Assembly (NCBI GenBank): GCA_947095585.1
Contig: OX352765.1
Coordinates: 16,552,444-16,616,443 of the forward strand
DNA: 64,000 nt
Origin: Nephrocerus scutellatus
Lineage: Eukaryota; Arthropoda; Insecta; Diptera; Pipunculidae
Direction: 5' to 3'
Shown here in pieces: positions 12,930-24,564 of the stretch. The stretch's first letter is position 1. Each line of letters starts with the position of its first letter. The notes below the pieces were generated by a model. The model saw nothing but the letters and a program-made list of their open reading frames with translations. It was not told where the DNA came from and ran no database searches. Both the position numbers and the translations under genes were made by a program.

Positions 12930-13850
12930 TATTTATAAAGTGTGTTCCTTTTGCTTGGATAGAGCTTACTGAAAGGTTAACTCTTAGATGATTAATCAAA
13001 AGGTACTTAATATTTGACTTTTTTTATAAGAATATTTTGGCAAATTATTGTAAATAGACTTTTTGTTGAAAAGGGGTACCAAATTATTAAAATCTACTTT
13101 GAAATTCAGTCGTTGATTCTCGCAACTTATAGACAACTTCGTGATATGGGGCACATTATCCGAACAAATTTGTTGATAAGCCAAATTGCCGCATATATAT
13201 GGGATCAATCCACAACAGACCTTACAGACTCCATTACACCCAGAAAATGGCACCCTTTGATGCGCCTTATTTCTTCAAAAATAAGGCCGTAGTTTGCGTT
13301 ACAGTCAATGGAGATCGTTATCAAAACATGATCAATTATTTTTTGTTTGAAAATATGAATGACATTGATCCGGACGAGATGTGGTTCCAACAGGATAGCG
13401 CTATGTGCTATATGACGAAGGCAACCATCGATTGACTGAAATCCAAATTTGGCGATAAGTTAATGTCGAGAAATTGACCTGTCAATTGGCTTCCAATGCC
13501 GCGGGATTTGACATCTTTGAATTATTTTTGCACCCACGCAAATTTACTGGCTTATACTGATAAAATAGCAGCAATAGACACCTTGGAGGCCAATATTGTT
13601 ATTACTTGTGACATACGGCCAGAAGTGTTCGAAAAGGTGGCCCAAAATTGAATGGATGGAAAATAGCACATCGTCAAGAACAGCCGCGATGGCTTTATGC
13701 CAAAAATCATTTTCAAATAGTAATGACATATATTGATCTTTTGTATAAATGTAACAATTTGATTAAAGTTAAATTTTTTTTTGTTTGTTTTGCCATTTCA
13801 AGTTCTAAGAGGCTTAAAAACACACCCGATAGGTTGCAGCTGTGAAATTC
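12930..13850 (+). mobile_element. Tc1/mariner-superfamily transposon with internal deletion
   Basis: The plus-strand frame at 13014-13292 keeps an N-terminal helix-turn-helix stretch (EKGYQIIKIYFE, then ATYRQLRDMG). It then jumps straight to the block that normally lies between the first and second catalytic residues (TPRKWHPL). 13270-13435 gives VTVNGDRYQNMINYF and MWFQQDSAMCYMT, the region of the second catalytic Asp. Degenerate C-terminal sequence follows to about 13730. The part holding the first Asp is missing, and stops interrupt the rest (for example after KATID). The same family, less deleted, lies at 17497-18530. Confidence 0.75.
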
Positions 13851-16800
13851 TTATAAACCGGATTAAACCCATTCGAATGAAGTTCAAATTAACTTCTTAA
13901 GTGTACTTGTGTACTTCTTTTTGCTACTTATTGCTCAAAACCCGATGGAAAAGTGTCTTCATTTCACTTTTGCATTTGAATTATAATAATAAGCAGCAAA
14001 GACGTGTACTTGTGCAGAATAGAAGCAATAAACAGCAATTAAGGTATCTTAACCGCCGCACGCTACATTACCACTAAACATTATGAACCTCGCAGGATAT
14101 ATAATAATCCTTCCTTTTGTAAATCTCTCATGAATACACAAGTGTACACATCCCCACACAATGAATTGATAATAATTCATGTTAATAATTTTGGTTTTCT
14201 TTCCAAGAAATTTGGCATTCTTCGTGAATTCGAATGCCATCATTTATTAAATTACAGCCTTGAATTGTATCGCAAAACTTCGGGTACATAGAACTGAAAC
14301 TACAGCGCAATAATTAGTAAATAATGCTGCCATTTGATTTGGTTTGATGATTCGTTCTTCCTGCTGCAGCAACAACAGTAACAGCAGAAGCATAATTGGA
14401 AGTCGACTCATTGACATGAACATCTCAAAAGCACCCGGTGGCTCAACCAAGCGATGGTAATATCCACTTGAGTACCTTTTACATGTGAGTCGATAAGGAA
14501 CTCAATTAACACAGATACCGCAATAGATCCGCATTGGATTCACATCCTCCATCGAATCCTGATGCGACGACAATAATTTTGAAATATTTATGAAGCTAAT
14601 TCGAGGAGCTAAGGCAAAGCTTATCGGTTGCTCTCTTTCATTTAGCAAAATGTATAAATTATTTCTCCACGCAAAGGTAGGCGGATGATTGGTAATTTAT
14701 CGGTGCAACCGATGTGAGATCGTCCTGTCCTCCGTGTCCTTGGTGTAATGTAATGACGGTCGTGGCAACCACATCATCCGTGCTTCTATAGTGTGCTCCA
14801 GTGTTCATGTGTTCATCCTGAGTGTCAGAGGAGCGGCAGGAGCATCTACCCATTATCTAATCGGCAGACATTTGTTTTTCTGTGATTAAAAGGATTTGTG
14901 TTTGCCTACAATTGGAACCGATGACGATGACGAACAAAAGCACAAAAGCAGGCGATGTGTTGCGATGTGATATTTAATTGTCTGTTTAATGGAACGTGAA
15001 CGTGGACATTTTGTAGAGAGGAGTTGGAATACCATCGGCCATCGGTCCAGCCATTCCATTGCAACATATCAAAAGCAATTTTTTCTTTCTCTTCCTCCAT
15101 TTGTCGTAACAGTAATTCGATTTTGGCTCCTTCCTTCGACGCTCTAAACTGTTCAGTTTGTTCATTTTGTATTTACCCATTCGTTTATTCGTAGATAATA
15201 AACGGAAAGAAATATACAAAACAAACCGTTAGATGTGTCTTGTTACGTCGTCCTGGACGCGCCTATTCTCGTACATTATGGGCACGTCATGTGTAACGAC
15301 GATGCTTCACCATCATCGAAGCATCTTCCCCTTCGTGATTTATTCAACTTTGTACGTTGCGTCTGTGCTGTGCGTCTAATGGGCAAATGGAACAAACTAC
15401 AAGCAAATCCAAGATATTATCTTCTTAATGAGTTTTCGAGGATTTTTGAAAAATGCTCCCCATAGGGTATGATGACCATCGCTTGGGTGAATTTGAAATA
15501 TTCGCTTTATTCGGTGTGCTGTGTTCTGCTCTTGTTTTGGGAGGGAATTGTGAAAAATTGCTTTTTTTCACTTGCAACCCTTATCAATGGTTAATTGCCA
15601 GTAGGGGAGACAGCCAACTCGCACTCTCTGAGTATCCTATTCTCTGATGTATGTCGCATTTGATATCTTCAGTTATTAGATTTATTATGCGCCTGAACGC
15701 AATGTCAGCGACAATCTTGCGATATCAAGAATCGGAATGGCCCATTTCAAGAAGCCATCATTATAATTTCATTTCCTAGCGAATTAAAGATTTCGAGACT
15801 CCATTTAAGTATTAACTTAAGTGCAATTGACATTGAGTTACCGTTATTGTATCTAACAGGATTAATACAAATGTAATACAAGTTTACTTTTAAACATGAA
15901 ACGTTTCTTTGACTCTAGTAATATATAGATATAGTAATCTATCTCATCTTATGTAATATAGAGTCCATAGTACTTAAGATTTGAATTTAAAATTTTATGT
16001 AATGAAGAGAATTTAAGTCTGTAGGTTCTATAAGTGTATTACTATGCTTTGATAATAAACTTAAGCATAACATAAAATATAAGGTGCTCTAGAAGAAGCC
16101 TGGAACGTGCAAATCCTACTATAGTCAGTCAAATCTCTTTCAATACTTAGCTTTAGCAACTTAATTAAACGAAAGCTAAAATTATTTATGATTTCCTGTT
16201 GCGCGCAATATCCTTCGATACAAGGAAACATTGCATAACGTCAACATCTCTATCACTTCTTTTCTGGACTAGGATTACCAGTTGTTACGTTTTATATCCA
16301 GTATGCTGCGTGTGTGTGCTAACAGTTTTTTGAATCCATATATAAACAAGTTAAAGCTAAATCTGTAAAGATAGCAGGAAATAGCTCTGTGTGCTTTCCT
16401 TGAGATTGAGGGTACTTTTGATAACACTGGCTACGACTCAATAGCAAGAGCAATCAGTAGCAGAGGTATTGAAGACTCGACCAAGGTAGAAGGGGGAGTT
16501 ATCATGTCCTGCACAGGGCGAGTGTGAAGGGAGCATACCAGCGCTAACATAGTATTCAAGGTTAGATCGATTAATTATTCATATAGTCCCGATTCATTGC
16601 ATTCCTCATAATGCCATCTGCATATGAACCGCAATTTAAACATTACAGCATAAACACTCAACGAGTGAATAAACAAAAAAGAGTCTTATTACTTTGTCAG
16701 CACACTTCATGACTGAGCATGATAGCATACAAAGTAGTGAGAGTACGATCGGCGGTCGTTAGCCTATGACAACAAACAAAATGCATAGAAAGCATTATAG

Positions 16801-17490
16801 GCGAGCGAGCGCTGATCATAAAAAAAGTAAATAACGTTCGGTCACTTACCCGTGCTGTGCATGGCGTTGACCTAACATGCAATAAAATTATAAACAATAT
16901 AGGTCACTTGCCTGTGCTGGTAAATATGTTACATTAGCAATATATAGGCAAGCGACCTGAAGCAATTAAGAATGTTCGGCATATTGGTATACAATAATGC
17001 CAAAATGCTGACCAGCACTAATCGATCTAACTAGTATACATGTGTATACTTTTATATGTATTCTTATTAAATTGTGTAGTATGTTTTAAGTCTTTGAACA
17101 CCTATAAATAAGCAACAAGAACCAAATAAAACTCACTTCTAATTAGAACGTAAAAGTAATACCAACGGTGTTTTCTTAGGCTTGCGAGCCTTAAACTCCA
17201 AAGGCATTAGCAGGAACCTCTCTATTTGGAATCCCACCTTGAGTGCAGGAAACTGCCCCAAAGGTCCAAGTCTCTGGCGTAATAGCCTTGACTAGTGGAA
17301 ACCCATACGAGACATCAAGGAGTGTTATTCATTACATTGCTATCATTCTTTACATGGCTTCATACCATTAAACAGCACATACCTTTACACGAGTGACTGT
17401 GTCGGTGACTGCAGGTAAGGGCTGTCCTCAGAAGGTGTCATTTCTCCCCTTCTGTGGCACAACCTTCTAGCCGATCTACATAGATCAGGC
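13850..17490. other. Non-coding stretch with possible LTR-like segment
   Basis: No gene found. At 16834-16957 a short motif around GGTCACTT(A/G)CC is present twice directly and once inverted. 16973-17340 starts TGTTCGGCAT, has AATAAA at about 17127 and could be a decayed LTR, but no second copy or 5-bp duplication was found. If the dpr-like gene has its earlier exons to the left, this is intron. Confidence 0.35.
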
Positions 17491-17496
17491 TACATC

Positions 17497-18530
17497 GTGT
17501 TCATCGTGGTGTACATTATCGTCCTACCGAATGGACTATTCGGCATACCAGCGGTAAACTTGCGAATAATTTTACATTATTGGATAATACTCGACCGACC
17601 GATTAGACCGATTAGTATTGCAGCTTTAAGTGAGAGTTTTGCTGAAAACCCGGAAGAATCGATTCGGCGCCCTTCTCTAAAACTTGGCACTACTTGGGCG
17701 ATTTTACACAGAGATCTTGGTTTGAGAGCTTATAAAATATAGCTAGTCTAAGAATTAAAGCCGGCCGACCTTCCAAAGCGTCATACTTTCAGTCGTTGGG
17801 CTCTTGAAAAACTCGCCAAACACTGGGACCCAAATTTTATTCAGCAATGAGGCCCATTTTTGGCTTAATGGCTTCGTCAATAAGCAAAATTGGCGTATTT
17901 TGGCTGAAGAGCAACCCGAAGCTATTCACGAACTGCCATTATATCCATTGAAAACTACTGAGCTGGAGGAATCATCGGCCCATATTTCTTCCAAGACAGT
18001 GAATGGCGAACGCTATCGCGCCATGATAAATCACTTTTTGATGCCGGAAATTGAATCCCGTGATCTCCACGACATTTGTTTCCAACAAGACGACGCTACA
18101 TCCCATACAGCCCGTGATACAATGAATTTATTGCGTCCTCGTTTCGGTGAGCAATTGATCTCTCGTTTCGGACCGGTCCGGTTTTGGCCACCAAGATCGT
18201 GTGATATCACACCTTTGGACTTCTTTTTGTGGGGGGTATGTAAAGTCTAAATGTTTTATGGATAAACCAGATACGATTGAGGCATTGGAAGCCAACATTA
18301 CTCAAGCTATTCGCGAGATACCGACCGAAGTCCTCGAGCGAGTCATTAAAATTGGTGTTTAGGGATGGCCGAATTACGGCGCAGTTGCGACCAACATTTG
18401 AAAGGGATTATCTTCAAAATAAATGTCATGAATGGTTCTAAACAAAAATAATAAAGATTGCCCAATCAATTTGACATTTTGTTGTTTTACTTCAATTTAA
18501 AATCCGATAACTCTAAATTGATCACCCTTT
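17497..18530 (+). mobile_element. Tc1/mariner-superfamily transposase pseudogene
   Basis: 17630-17745 translates to part of the DNA-binding region (ENPEESIRRPS, then AILHRDLGLRAYKI). 17804-18250 gives most of the catalytic domain: FSNEAHFWLNGFVNKQN, CFQQDDATSHTA and PPRSCDITPLDFFLWG. The first catalytic position reads Asn (FSNEAHF) where the family has Asp. Stops and frameshifts follow 18250, although the C-terminal part can be traced in other frames to about 18420. A terminal GATCACCCTTTA near 18520-18531 may be the right inverted-repeat end; no left partner was found. Defunct copy of the element family seen at 12930. Confidence 0.85.
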
Positions 18531-19161
18531 ATTTACATTTTTCGTATCTGAAGTGAAAGTTAAAAATATATGAAAACTTGTCGTATATTTATTACAAAAT
18601 TATTTTTATAAATATTGTGATGTATTCGCGTATCGAATCTAAAACCCGTGTGTTCACGTTAAAGGCAAAATATAGAGAGAGAACAACATTGTTCTTTTCG
18701 TTTGACATTAGATGGAGTGGAGTGGACAAAAGTGTTGCTAACTATTTAATATTAATAACTATATAATACTTCCCAAATATAAAATGTTATAGCAGAAGTT
18801 TGGTATATCAGTCATTTGCTAACTCACGCATTCATACGCACGCACGCTAAAGCCTAAAGTCATGCAATGTTTTTTCGTGGATGTCAGTGTGTATGGAGAA
18901 ATATTTTCGTTGTAAGACAATTGACATTATATTCGTATAACATTCTGCTGCCACACTCGTTATTCGAATCTAACTTTCTCCATTTGACTTCCAGCGATGA
19001 CGTAAGATGATAACATTATTTCATTGCGACCATACTAACTGGCATTCTATCTGTTTATCTATCTTTACATCTATCTCTTCTCGACCCACCCGTCTATGCT
19101 ATTAATTTATACATTAAGAACATTACAAAACTATTGAAATTAGTTCGTGCAATAATTTCAG

Positions 19162-19430
19162 GTGAACATCCGGAGGCAATGCAAACAGGATCATCCGGTT
19201 GTCGGTACAGTTGGATTAATATCTCGCTTCTGCTGTGTGTTATACTGTGCTACAATAGGCAACTTTTGACATTGAATACCTCGCCATCGTACTCATCATC
19301 GACGTCAAGTATAGAACAGTCGACAACAACGACAAGGACGACTCCGCCAGCAATATCATCCCAAGAGAAAAGTGAAAAATTTCCACCCAGCATGAGCAGT
19401 AGTCACAGTCTGAGCACAGACATCAGATGA
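19162..19430 (+). CDS. Last coding exon of a probable dpr-family Ig cell-surface protein
   Basis: A polypyrimidine-rich tract and acceptor AATTTCAG precede the exon, which opens in phase (first codon base supplied by the previous exon). It reads GEHPEAMQTGSSG, a hydrophobic run (WINISLLLCVILCY), then a Ser/Thr-rich tail ending SLSTDIR and a TGA at 19428-19430. GEHPxAMQ directly after the second Ig domain, followed by a hydrophobic C-terminal segment, is what I recall of dpr (defective proboscis extension response) proteins. These are neuronal recognition proteins that bind DIP partners at the cell surface. The hydrophobic run could be a short membrane anchor or a GPI signal. No Ig-domain exons were recognised in the 19 kb upstream; dpr introns can be very long, so they are presumably left of the window. 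Family assignment is inference from a short motif. Confidence 0.55.
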
Positions 19431-19925
19431 TACATGGATTAGAAGACAAGAAAAAAGTATTTATAGAAAATTTCCTATGATTTCATATACACCATACTAA
19501 TGGACTTTTCTAAATCATTGTAATATATACACACACACACACACGTACACACACATACACAGACACGCATAAACTATCTATTAACTATAAGTACTGTAGA
19601 TCGAAATGTTATACCAAAAGCAATGTATTGTTGTACACTATACTCGTAAATAGTAGTAAGGAATTAAATATTATATATAAAGTGTACGCAATATTTAAAT
19701 GTAATGTTGACAAATATATTATATTGTTAGAACCTGTCAAATATGATGGCCAGATAAGTTTTCTCCTAGGATAGGGTAATGAGTTTCTAAAAACAAATAA
19801 AGCAACAAAAAAATCGATTCATTGTACACTCTATGAATGGATAAACAATGAAAAGAATTCTTAATCAATTTTAAGACTTTGTAAAGTATTAGTTAATATT
19901 ATGCAATAAATGCAATAAAATGAAT
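19431..19925 (+). other. 3' UTR and poly(A) signals of the dpr-like gene
   Basis: AT-rich sequence after the stop with AATAAA hexamers at 19796-19801, 19905-19910 and 19915-19920 on the plus strand. The last pair is a likely main cleavage signal. A CA microsatellite lies inside the UTR at 19529-19566. Transcript end is inferred, not shown. Confidence 0.5.
19529..19566. repeat. (AC)n microsatellite
   Basis: Eight or so uninterrupted AC units followed by interrupted ACAC/ATAC/AGAC units. Confidence 0.9.
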
Positions 19926-19929
19926 TTAC

Positions 19930-21735
19930 CGCGCCACAATCGAAAGGCAATCAAATTTAAGATTTCCAGCAGAATTGCGAGTATTTGATGTAAATACAAA
20001 ACACACAAGTGAACAGACATGAATGATACAGAGTGGTTACTTAGTTAGTTAGTTAGTTAATTAGTTAGTTAGTTTAGCAGATTACATCGTTCAAATCATT
20101 AATTCATTCCTTCGGAATCCACGATGCACGGTCTCACCTCTAGCCCCTCTCTAAACAATGGAATGTCATTAGGGTGATTATATCTGAATTTTGATCGATT
20201 TAATATCAGCTGTGTTGGAGCTAGGATACGCGATGGCATGTGGATAAGCGACAGCATAAATTTGAAATTGGCAGGATGTTGAAATTAGTTATTGTTCCTC
20301 ATGTAACAACGTTACGCATTTACGATTTACGACCCGCAGTACCACAACACTCCGACACACCGCAGAATGACAATTTGTTAAAAGTTCGCCGTCCCGCAAA
20401 TTATTTAATAATAAATAATTAATAATGAAAATTGCATTAGGCAGACAACTAGCCGCCTACCGCCCGCCATGATCAACCAACTATATACGATAACAAGGCC
20501 TATTCTAGCCACCCCGCACCATTCTATTAATTAAATGAGTCGGATCTTTATGTGGCTTTGAGTGGGAATTTGCAATTTCAATTTACATTTTCATTATGAA
20601 CTATTGTCCGGCACACCATTTTTCGTTGTTGTAATGGCAAGTGGCTCATTGTATTGTATGGCCCATGTATGTAACTAAATTTCAACTCTGCAGGAGTGTT
20701 TACATTTCAAATTATCAAATATTAAAGCTATTAAATCTGAATAATAGCAAATGTTCCAATTAAAAATTCATTTAATTCATTCGCACAATGGGAAATATTT
20801 TTCAGTTGAGCAAGTTCTTCCTGCGTTAGGGAAGCAGGAAGTTTTTGCCCGAATGCTATTGAATCACATTGAAGTGGTTATTGGGTATGCATGGAATGTT
20901 GCATTCATATTTTAAAGGGGAGTGCTACCAACTTCAACTTTTTTTTTTTTTAATTCTAAGTCTGGAGTGGTTGAAATATTCAGCCCCTACTAATACTTCC
21001 TGAATATCCTGCAACTATATCCTGACTGAATGAAAAAATCCCTTTTTATTCGTATCCTTTTTATGCAGCAACTTTTCCGCTCACAAAATTAATGAAGCAC
21101 AAGTTACCTGCTGCGAAATCCATATCTGTTACTTTTGTATAATTTGCTAAACTTTCTCCAATTCACTTTTACCAAATTATTTTTTACCCATTATGTTAAC
21201 TTTTTTCTCAGTTTTCAAGTGAAGGTAAAAATGTTTTCAAACGAACTTAGATAAAATAGAGGAGGAGCCACTGGCTTGATTTACACTCTGATTCCTGAAT
21301 ACCTGAGGAGTTGGTGCGTTATTTTTAGTTTTTATTACATTCAAGCGGTAGCACCCTTCGATCAACCCTTCAAATTTGATTTTTAATGCAGGCCAATCGA
21401 TAATCTGTTTTATGTCGGACGAAGACGATGCTTATATAGACAGACACATACAAACAATCACATCAGGACGCAGGAATTAACTTTATATTAAACAAACGAC
21501 GCAGTCTTTCTCTTACCTTTCTTTCCAGCTAAAGTAGAACTCAGCGAATTCCAGGGTTTGTCGTTAGTGGATTTAAATATAATAATATCCGGCGCGACAG
21601 ACCGTTGCGGTCCAAGTCCTAACTTCTAGCGACATGTATATTTTTGTATATTTTTGCACACAAATGAAAGGGACCTACAATTTAAGGCCGGATCCGAATG
21701 GCGAATTGAGAAGCTTTCCGTGACAAGTTATTACT
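19930..21735. other. AT-rich intergenic stretch
   Basis: Apart from the TTAG microsatellite I see nothing supportable: no ORF with domain character and no repeat copy recognised. Confidence 0.4.
20041..20078. repeat. (TTAG)n microsatellite
   Basis: About nine TTAG units with one TTAA interruption. It is a 4-base repeat, not the 5-base insect telomere unit. Confidence 0.9.
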
Positions 21736-21744
21736 CTCGGAACG

Positions 21745-21862
21745 TTTGTCGCGAGAGGTGGGACACCGGTAAAAAATACTTTTTGGTGTTACTGGGATTT
21801 GAACCACGAACTGCCTGCTCAGTAGCCATGCTCATTTCCCACAAGGTACATTCAATAGTTCC
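21745..21862 (-). mobile_element. tRNA-derived SINE, copy 1
   Basis: On the minus strand an A-box-like region is followed by GAGCAGGCAGTTCGTGGTTC and AAATCCCAGTAACAC, giving a B box close to GGTTCAAATCC. The body then runs CAAAAAGTATT and GGTGTCCCACCTCTC. The same order, nearly identical, is found on the minus strand at 27005-27135. The plus-strand ORF here with G-F-E-P-R-T is only the reverse reading of the B box. Confidence 0.65.
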
Positions 21863-21879
21863 CTCAAAACTCAATGGAC

Positions 21880-22330
21880 AACACTTAAAGACATCCTCAA
21901 AGTGCCCAAACACCCTGAAGATCCACTTAAGAGCCCACAGCTCCCTCAAGATCCTAGCCGTCTAAATATCCTCAAGAGCCTCTGAAGGACCCCCTAAAGA
22001 CCACTTCAAGAACGCCATGACCCCCCATCAAAACCACTCAAAACTCCTTGAAGACCACTTAATATATCTCGCTACAGCCATTAAAACCCCACTCAATAAT
22101 CCATCAAGACCCCTCAAAACCCCAAAATACACCCAAAAACCCTAAGACCATCTCCAAAATCCCTCCACAAAGATCACTAAAAACCCACAAAAATACTCAA
22201 AGACTCCAAATACCCCCAAAAAGTCCCTAGACTCTATCCACAACCCCACAACCACAAGACCTTTAACCCCCGTCACCCCACCCCTAAACATACCCTCTAC
22301 GTCATCAGCACCTCTAAAGTTTTCACTATA
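21880..22330 (+). repeat. A/C-rich degenerate repeat, third block
   Basis: C- and A-rich sequence of CCCTCAAGA/CCCCAAAAC-type words, looser than the blocks at 3358 and 41100 but with the same strand asymmetry. C-rich sequence of lower regularity continues to about 22790. Confidence 0.6.
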
Positions 22331-22429
22331 TCAGACCACCAAGCCATCCTGCTAAGATAACAAAGACCCTCAAGACACCCCAAATAACCCCTACCATCCA
22401 AACACCAACCCTATCTACTACCAAATGCA

Positions 22430-22860
22430 CGGTCTTCGAGTTAATCAAAAAACAAAAAATTCCTCTCCACCACCTTGTCAACTTTTCCATACCACTCTCA
22501 AACGTAACACCCACCCCAACCGTTCCTATCACAGCTACATCGGTTGAACGGTCTTCGAGTTAATCGCAAACAGACATACAGACAAAGTTGAATTTTTTAT
22601 ATACTAGCTGAAAGACCCACCCACCACACAACTGACCATCAATACCCTCCAAGCCCCACTCCAAGACCGACCTTAAGATACCCAAACCCACTGTCACACA
22701 TATATCACCACTATTTATCCACTAAGTCGACCCACTCATCACCATTATCACACTAACCCCCAATAAACATCCTTCCCAACCATCCCTACCATGACCGAAA
22801 GTTTCAGCTATATCGGATAAACGGTTTTCGAAGTAATCGCGAACAGACATACAGAAAAAG
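22430..22860. mobile_element. Helitron-like internal and terminal fragments
   Basis: ACGGTCTTCGAGTTAATC occurs at about 22430 and 22550, and a variant (ACGGTTTTCGAAGTAATC) at about 22820. The last two are followed by GAACAGACATACAG or AAACAGACATACAG, a motif string common near Helitron ends. ACTAGCTGAAAGACCC at 22603 resembles a minus-strand Helitron 3' terminus (CTAG followed by T on that strand). No complete element could be bounded. Confidence 0.45.
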
Positions 22861-23365
22861 TTTCACTTATAAAAACTTTTATTTTATTTAATCATTTGAC
22901 CCCTTTTTGTCTTTATTTTCGACTACAGTGAGGTCCCTCTTAACCACCTTCCAAACGATCTGATCTTTGTCAGTGGCTAATAATTTTTTTTTTTTTACTT
23001 TTTTGGTCTTTTTTAGCTTTTTCAGGTTCTTTTTAACCACCTTTGACATGACCTTCGAGCTGAAATCTTGTAGTTCCAAAAAGCATTTTTTTTTATTCCG
23101 CTTGTGACGTGTTTCGCATGTGGCGCGTGTGATATTTGGAAATGCCGCCACTTGCTCGTTTCTTGCGGTCCTTTTTAACCACCTTTCGCACGACCTATAG
23201 GGCTGAAATTTTGTTAGCAGCTCAATTTCAAGGGCCAATTCTTATATCCCGCATGTGACGTGCGATGCGTGTGACGCATAGAAAAAAAGAAAATACTTTG
23301 AAATAGGCCCGGCCCGACCACAAAAACAGATATTTTGGCGATTATTACCAAATAATTAAGGTTGA
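22860..23365 (+). repeat. CpG-rich minisatellite repeat family, copy A
   Basis: A left end AAAACTTTTATTTTATTTAA is followed by degenerate units carrying GAGGTCC, TTTTTAACCACCTT, GAGCTGAAATTTTG-like text and CpG-rich words such as GTGACGTGC and GTGGCGCGTGTG. The right end reads ACAAAAACAGATATTTTGGC then GATTATTACCAAATAAT. Copies with the same ends or units lie at 50225-50790, 59690-60690 (inverted) and 61615-62060. The long minus-strand ORF at 22888-23238 is a product of the repeat. No known element was recognised. Confidence 0.7.
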
Positions 23366-23379
23366 CATATGTCTATATA

Positions 23380-23870
23380 TACATAAAAGTTTGTGCGCGA
23401 GCTTGAAGAGGCCACAGGATTATCACATGGCGCAGTGATTTCGATATTATATAAATTTTTGGACATGATAAAGCTTTCTGCAAGATGGGTGCAGCGTTTG
23501 CTCACAATTGACAACAAACGCATTCATTTGACAACTTCAAAGGTGTATTTGGCAATGTTCTAGAAAAATTCGACCGAGTTTTTGTGCCGTTTCGTAACCG
23601 TGGATGAGACCTGGATTCACCACAACACACCAGAAACCAAGGAATAGTCAAAACAATGGAGATTTGGGTCGAATGTAGAGGTTATCGCTGAAACAAACGC
23701 CTATTTTGAGGGGCTCGAGAAATCGTATTATTTGGAGGGCATCAAAAAATCTGAGAAACGTTGGATGAAGTGTATCGAGCTAAAAAGAGCCTATGTTGAA
23801 AAATTAAATGTTTTTATGCCGAAAAGAGTGTTCCTTATTTCATTTTTCAGGGTCTTACTGACCCACCTGG
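23380..23870 (+). mobile_element. mariner transposon remnant
   Basis: The plus strand reads VRELEEATGLSHGAVISI, KLSARWVQRLLT, then RFVTVDETWIHHNTPETKE, the mariner block with the first catalytic Asp (VDETWIH). After SKQW it skips to EKSYYLEGIKKSEKRWMKCI, the very C-terminus, so the middle of the catalytic domain, with the second and third acidic residues, is deleted. One stop follows AMF and another follows ETKE. The element starts within 20 bases of the right end of the minisatellite copy A. Confidence 0.8.
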
Positions 23871-24040
23871 CACGCTTCAAGGGATTTGAATTGCAATTGA
23901 CATTAAATTAAATAATAAAAACTAGGGGACGGTTTGTTAGTACAAGGGGCTGCGTGCTCACTTTGTATATTCTATGTTTCTATGCTTACGTTGCTGTGTT
24001 CAATTATGTTAACACAAGTACGTTTACGTTTATACATATA

Positions 24041-24560
24041 CTAGCTGAAGTGCCCGGCGGTGCTCGTGGCTGCATTCTAGCCAAATAGTACCATAAATAC
24101 GAAAAATTGAAAAATCACGACTAAAGCGCCACTTAAGAGAAACATTCCTGCAGACTAAACTAACATATTATCTAAGTTTGGTATCAATCGTTCAGCGGTG
24201 CTCGAGTTTTAGAATGACGTACCCGGAACGAACATTTTCATATATTAAGATTATATGTTATATACATCAACCTAATACAAAAACCTTAAACTATGCTACA
24301 AAAACTAGCCAAATAAACCGATATTTTGCTTTGGTTTAATACTCGTGTAATGTAGATATACGACACACAATTAACTTCATATTAAGCCTACGACCCAGCA
24401 CCGAGCTTTTTTTATTAAATTTTCTATATTAACCTCATGTGCCAGTCAATCAAATCTTTTGATAAATTTTTAACCCATTTCCTATAGCCCGATTTTATTC
24501 AAACGTTGCACACATGTGTATCTTCAATTAAAGAATTTATATGAATTAATTTTTATCGGT
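24041..24560 (-). mobile_element. Helitron-like fragment with 3' terminus
   Basis: Read on the minus strand, the sequence ends GAGCACCGCCGGGCACTTCA then GCTAG, followed by host T, the form of a Helitron 3' end. Inside, GGTATCAATCGTTCAGCGGT and GCTCGAGTTTTAGAATGACG on the plus strand are typical internal motifs. 24455-24560 also holds the dispersed AACCCATTTCCTATAGCCCG repeat. No helicase coding was seen; a 5' TC end was not identified. Confidence 0.5.
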
Positions 24561-24564
24561 TGTT

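Noticed and set aside
15235..15650. Consecutive plus-strand ORFs as upstream exons of the dpr-like gene
   Set aside because: They contain no Ig-domain Cys/Trp pattern and no good splice donor follows them.
20041..20078. Interstitial telomere repeat
   Set aside because: The unit is TTAG, not TTAGG, and higher flies generally lack TTAGG telomeres.
21654..21965. Protein with G-F-E-P-R-T motif (also at 27057-27284)
   Set aside because: The motif is the translated complement of a tRNA B box in a SINE.
22888..23238. 116-codon minus-strand ORF rich in Lys
   Set aside because: It lies wholly inside the CpG-rich minisatellite copy A; Lys runs come from TTT-rich units.
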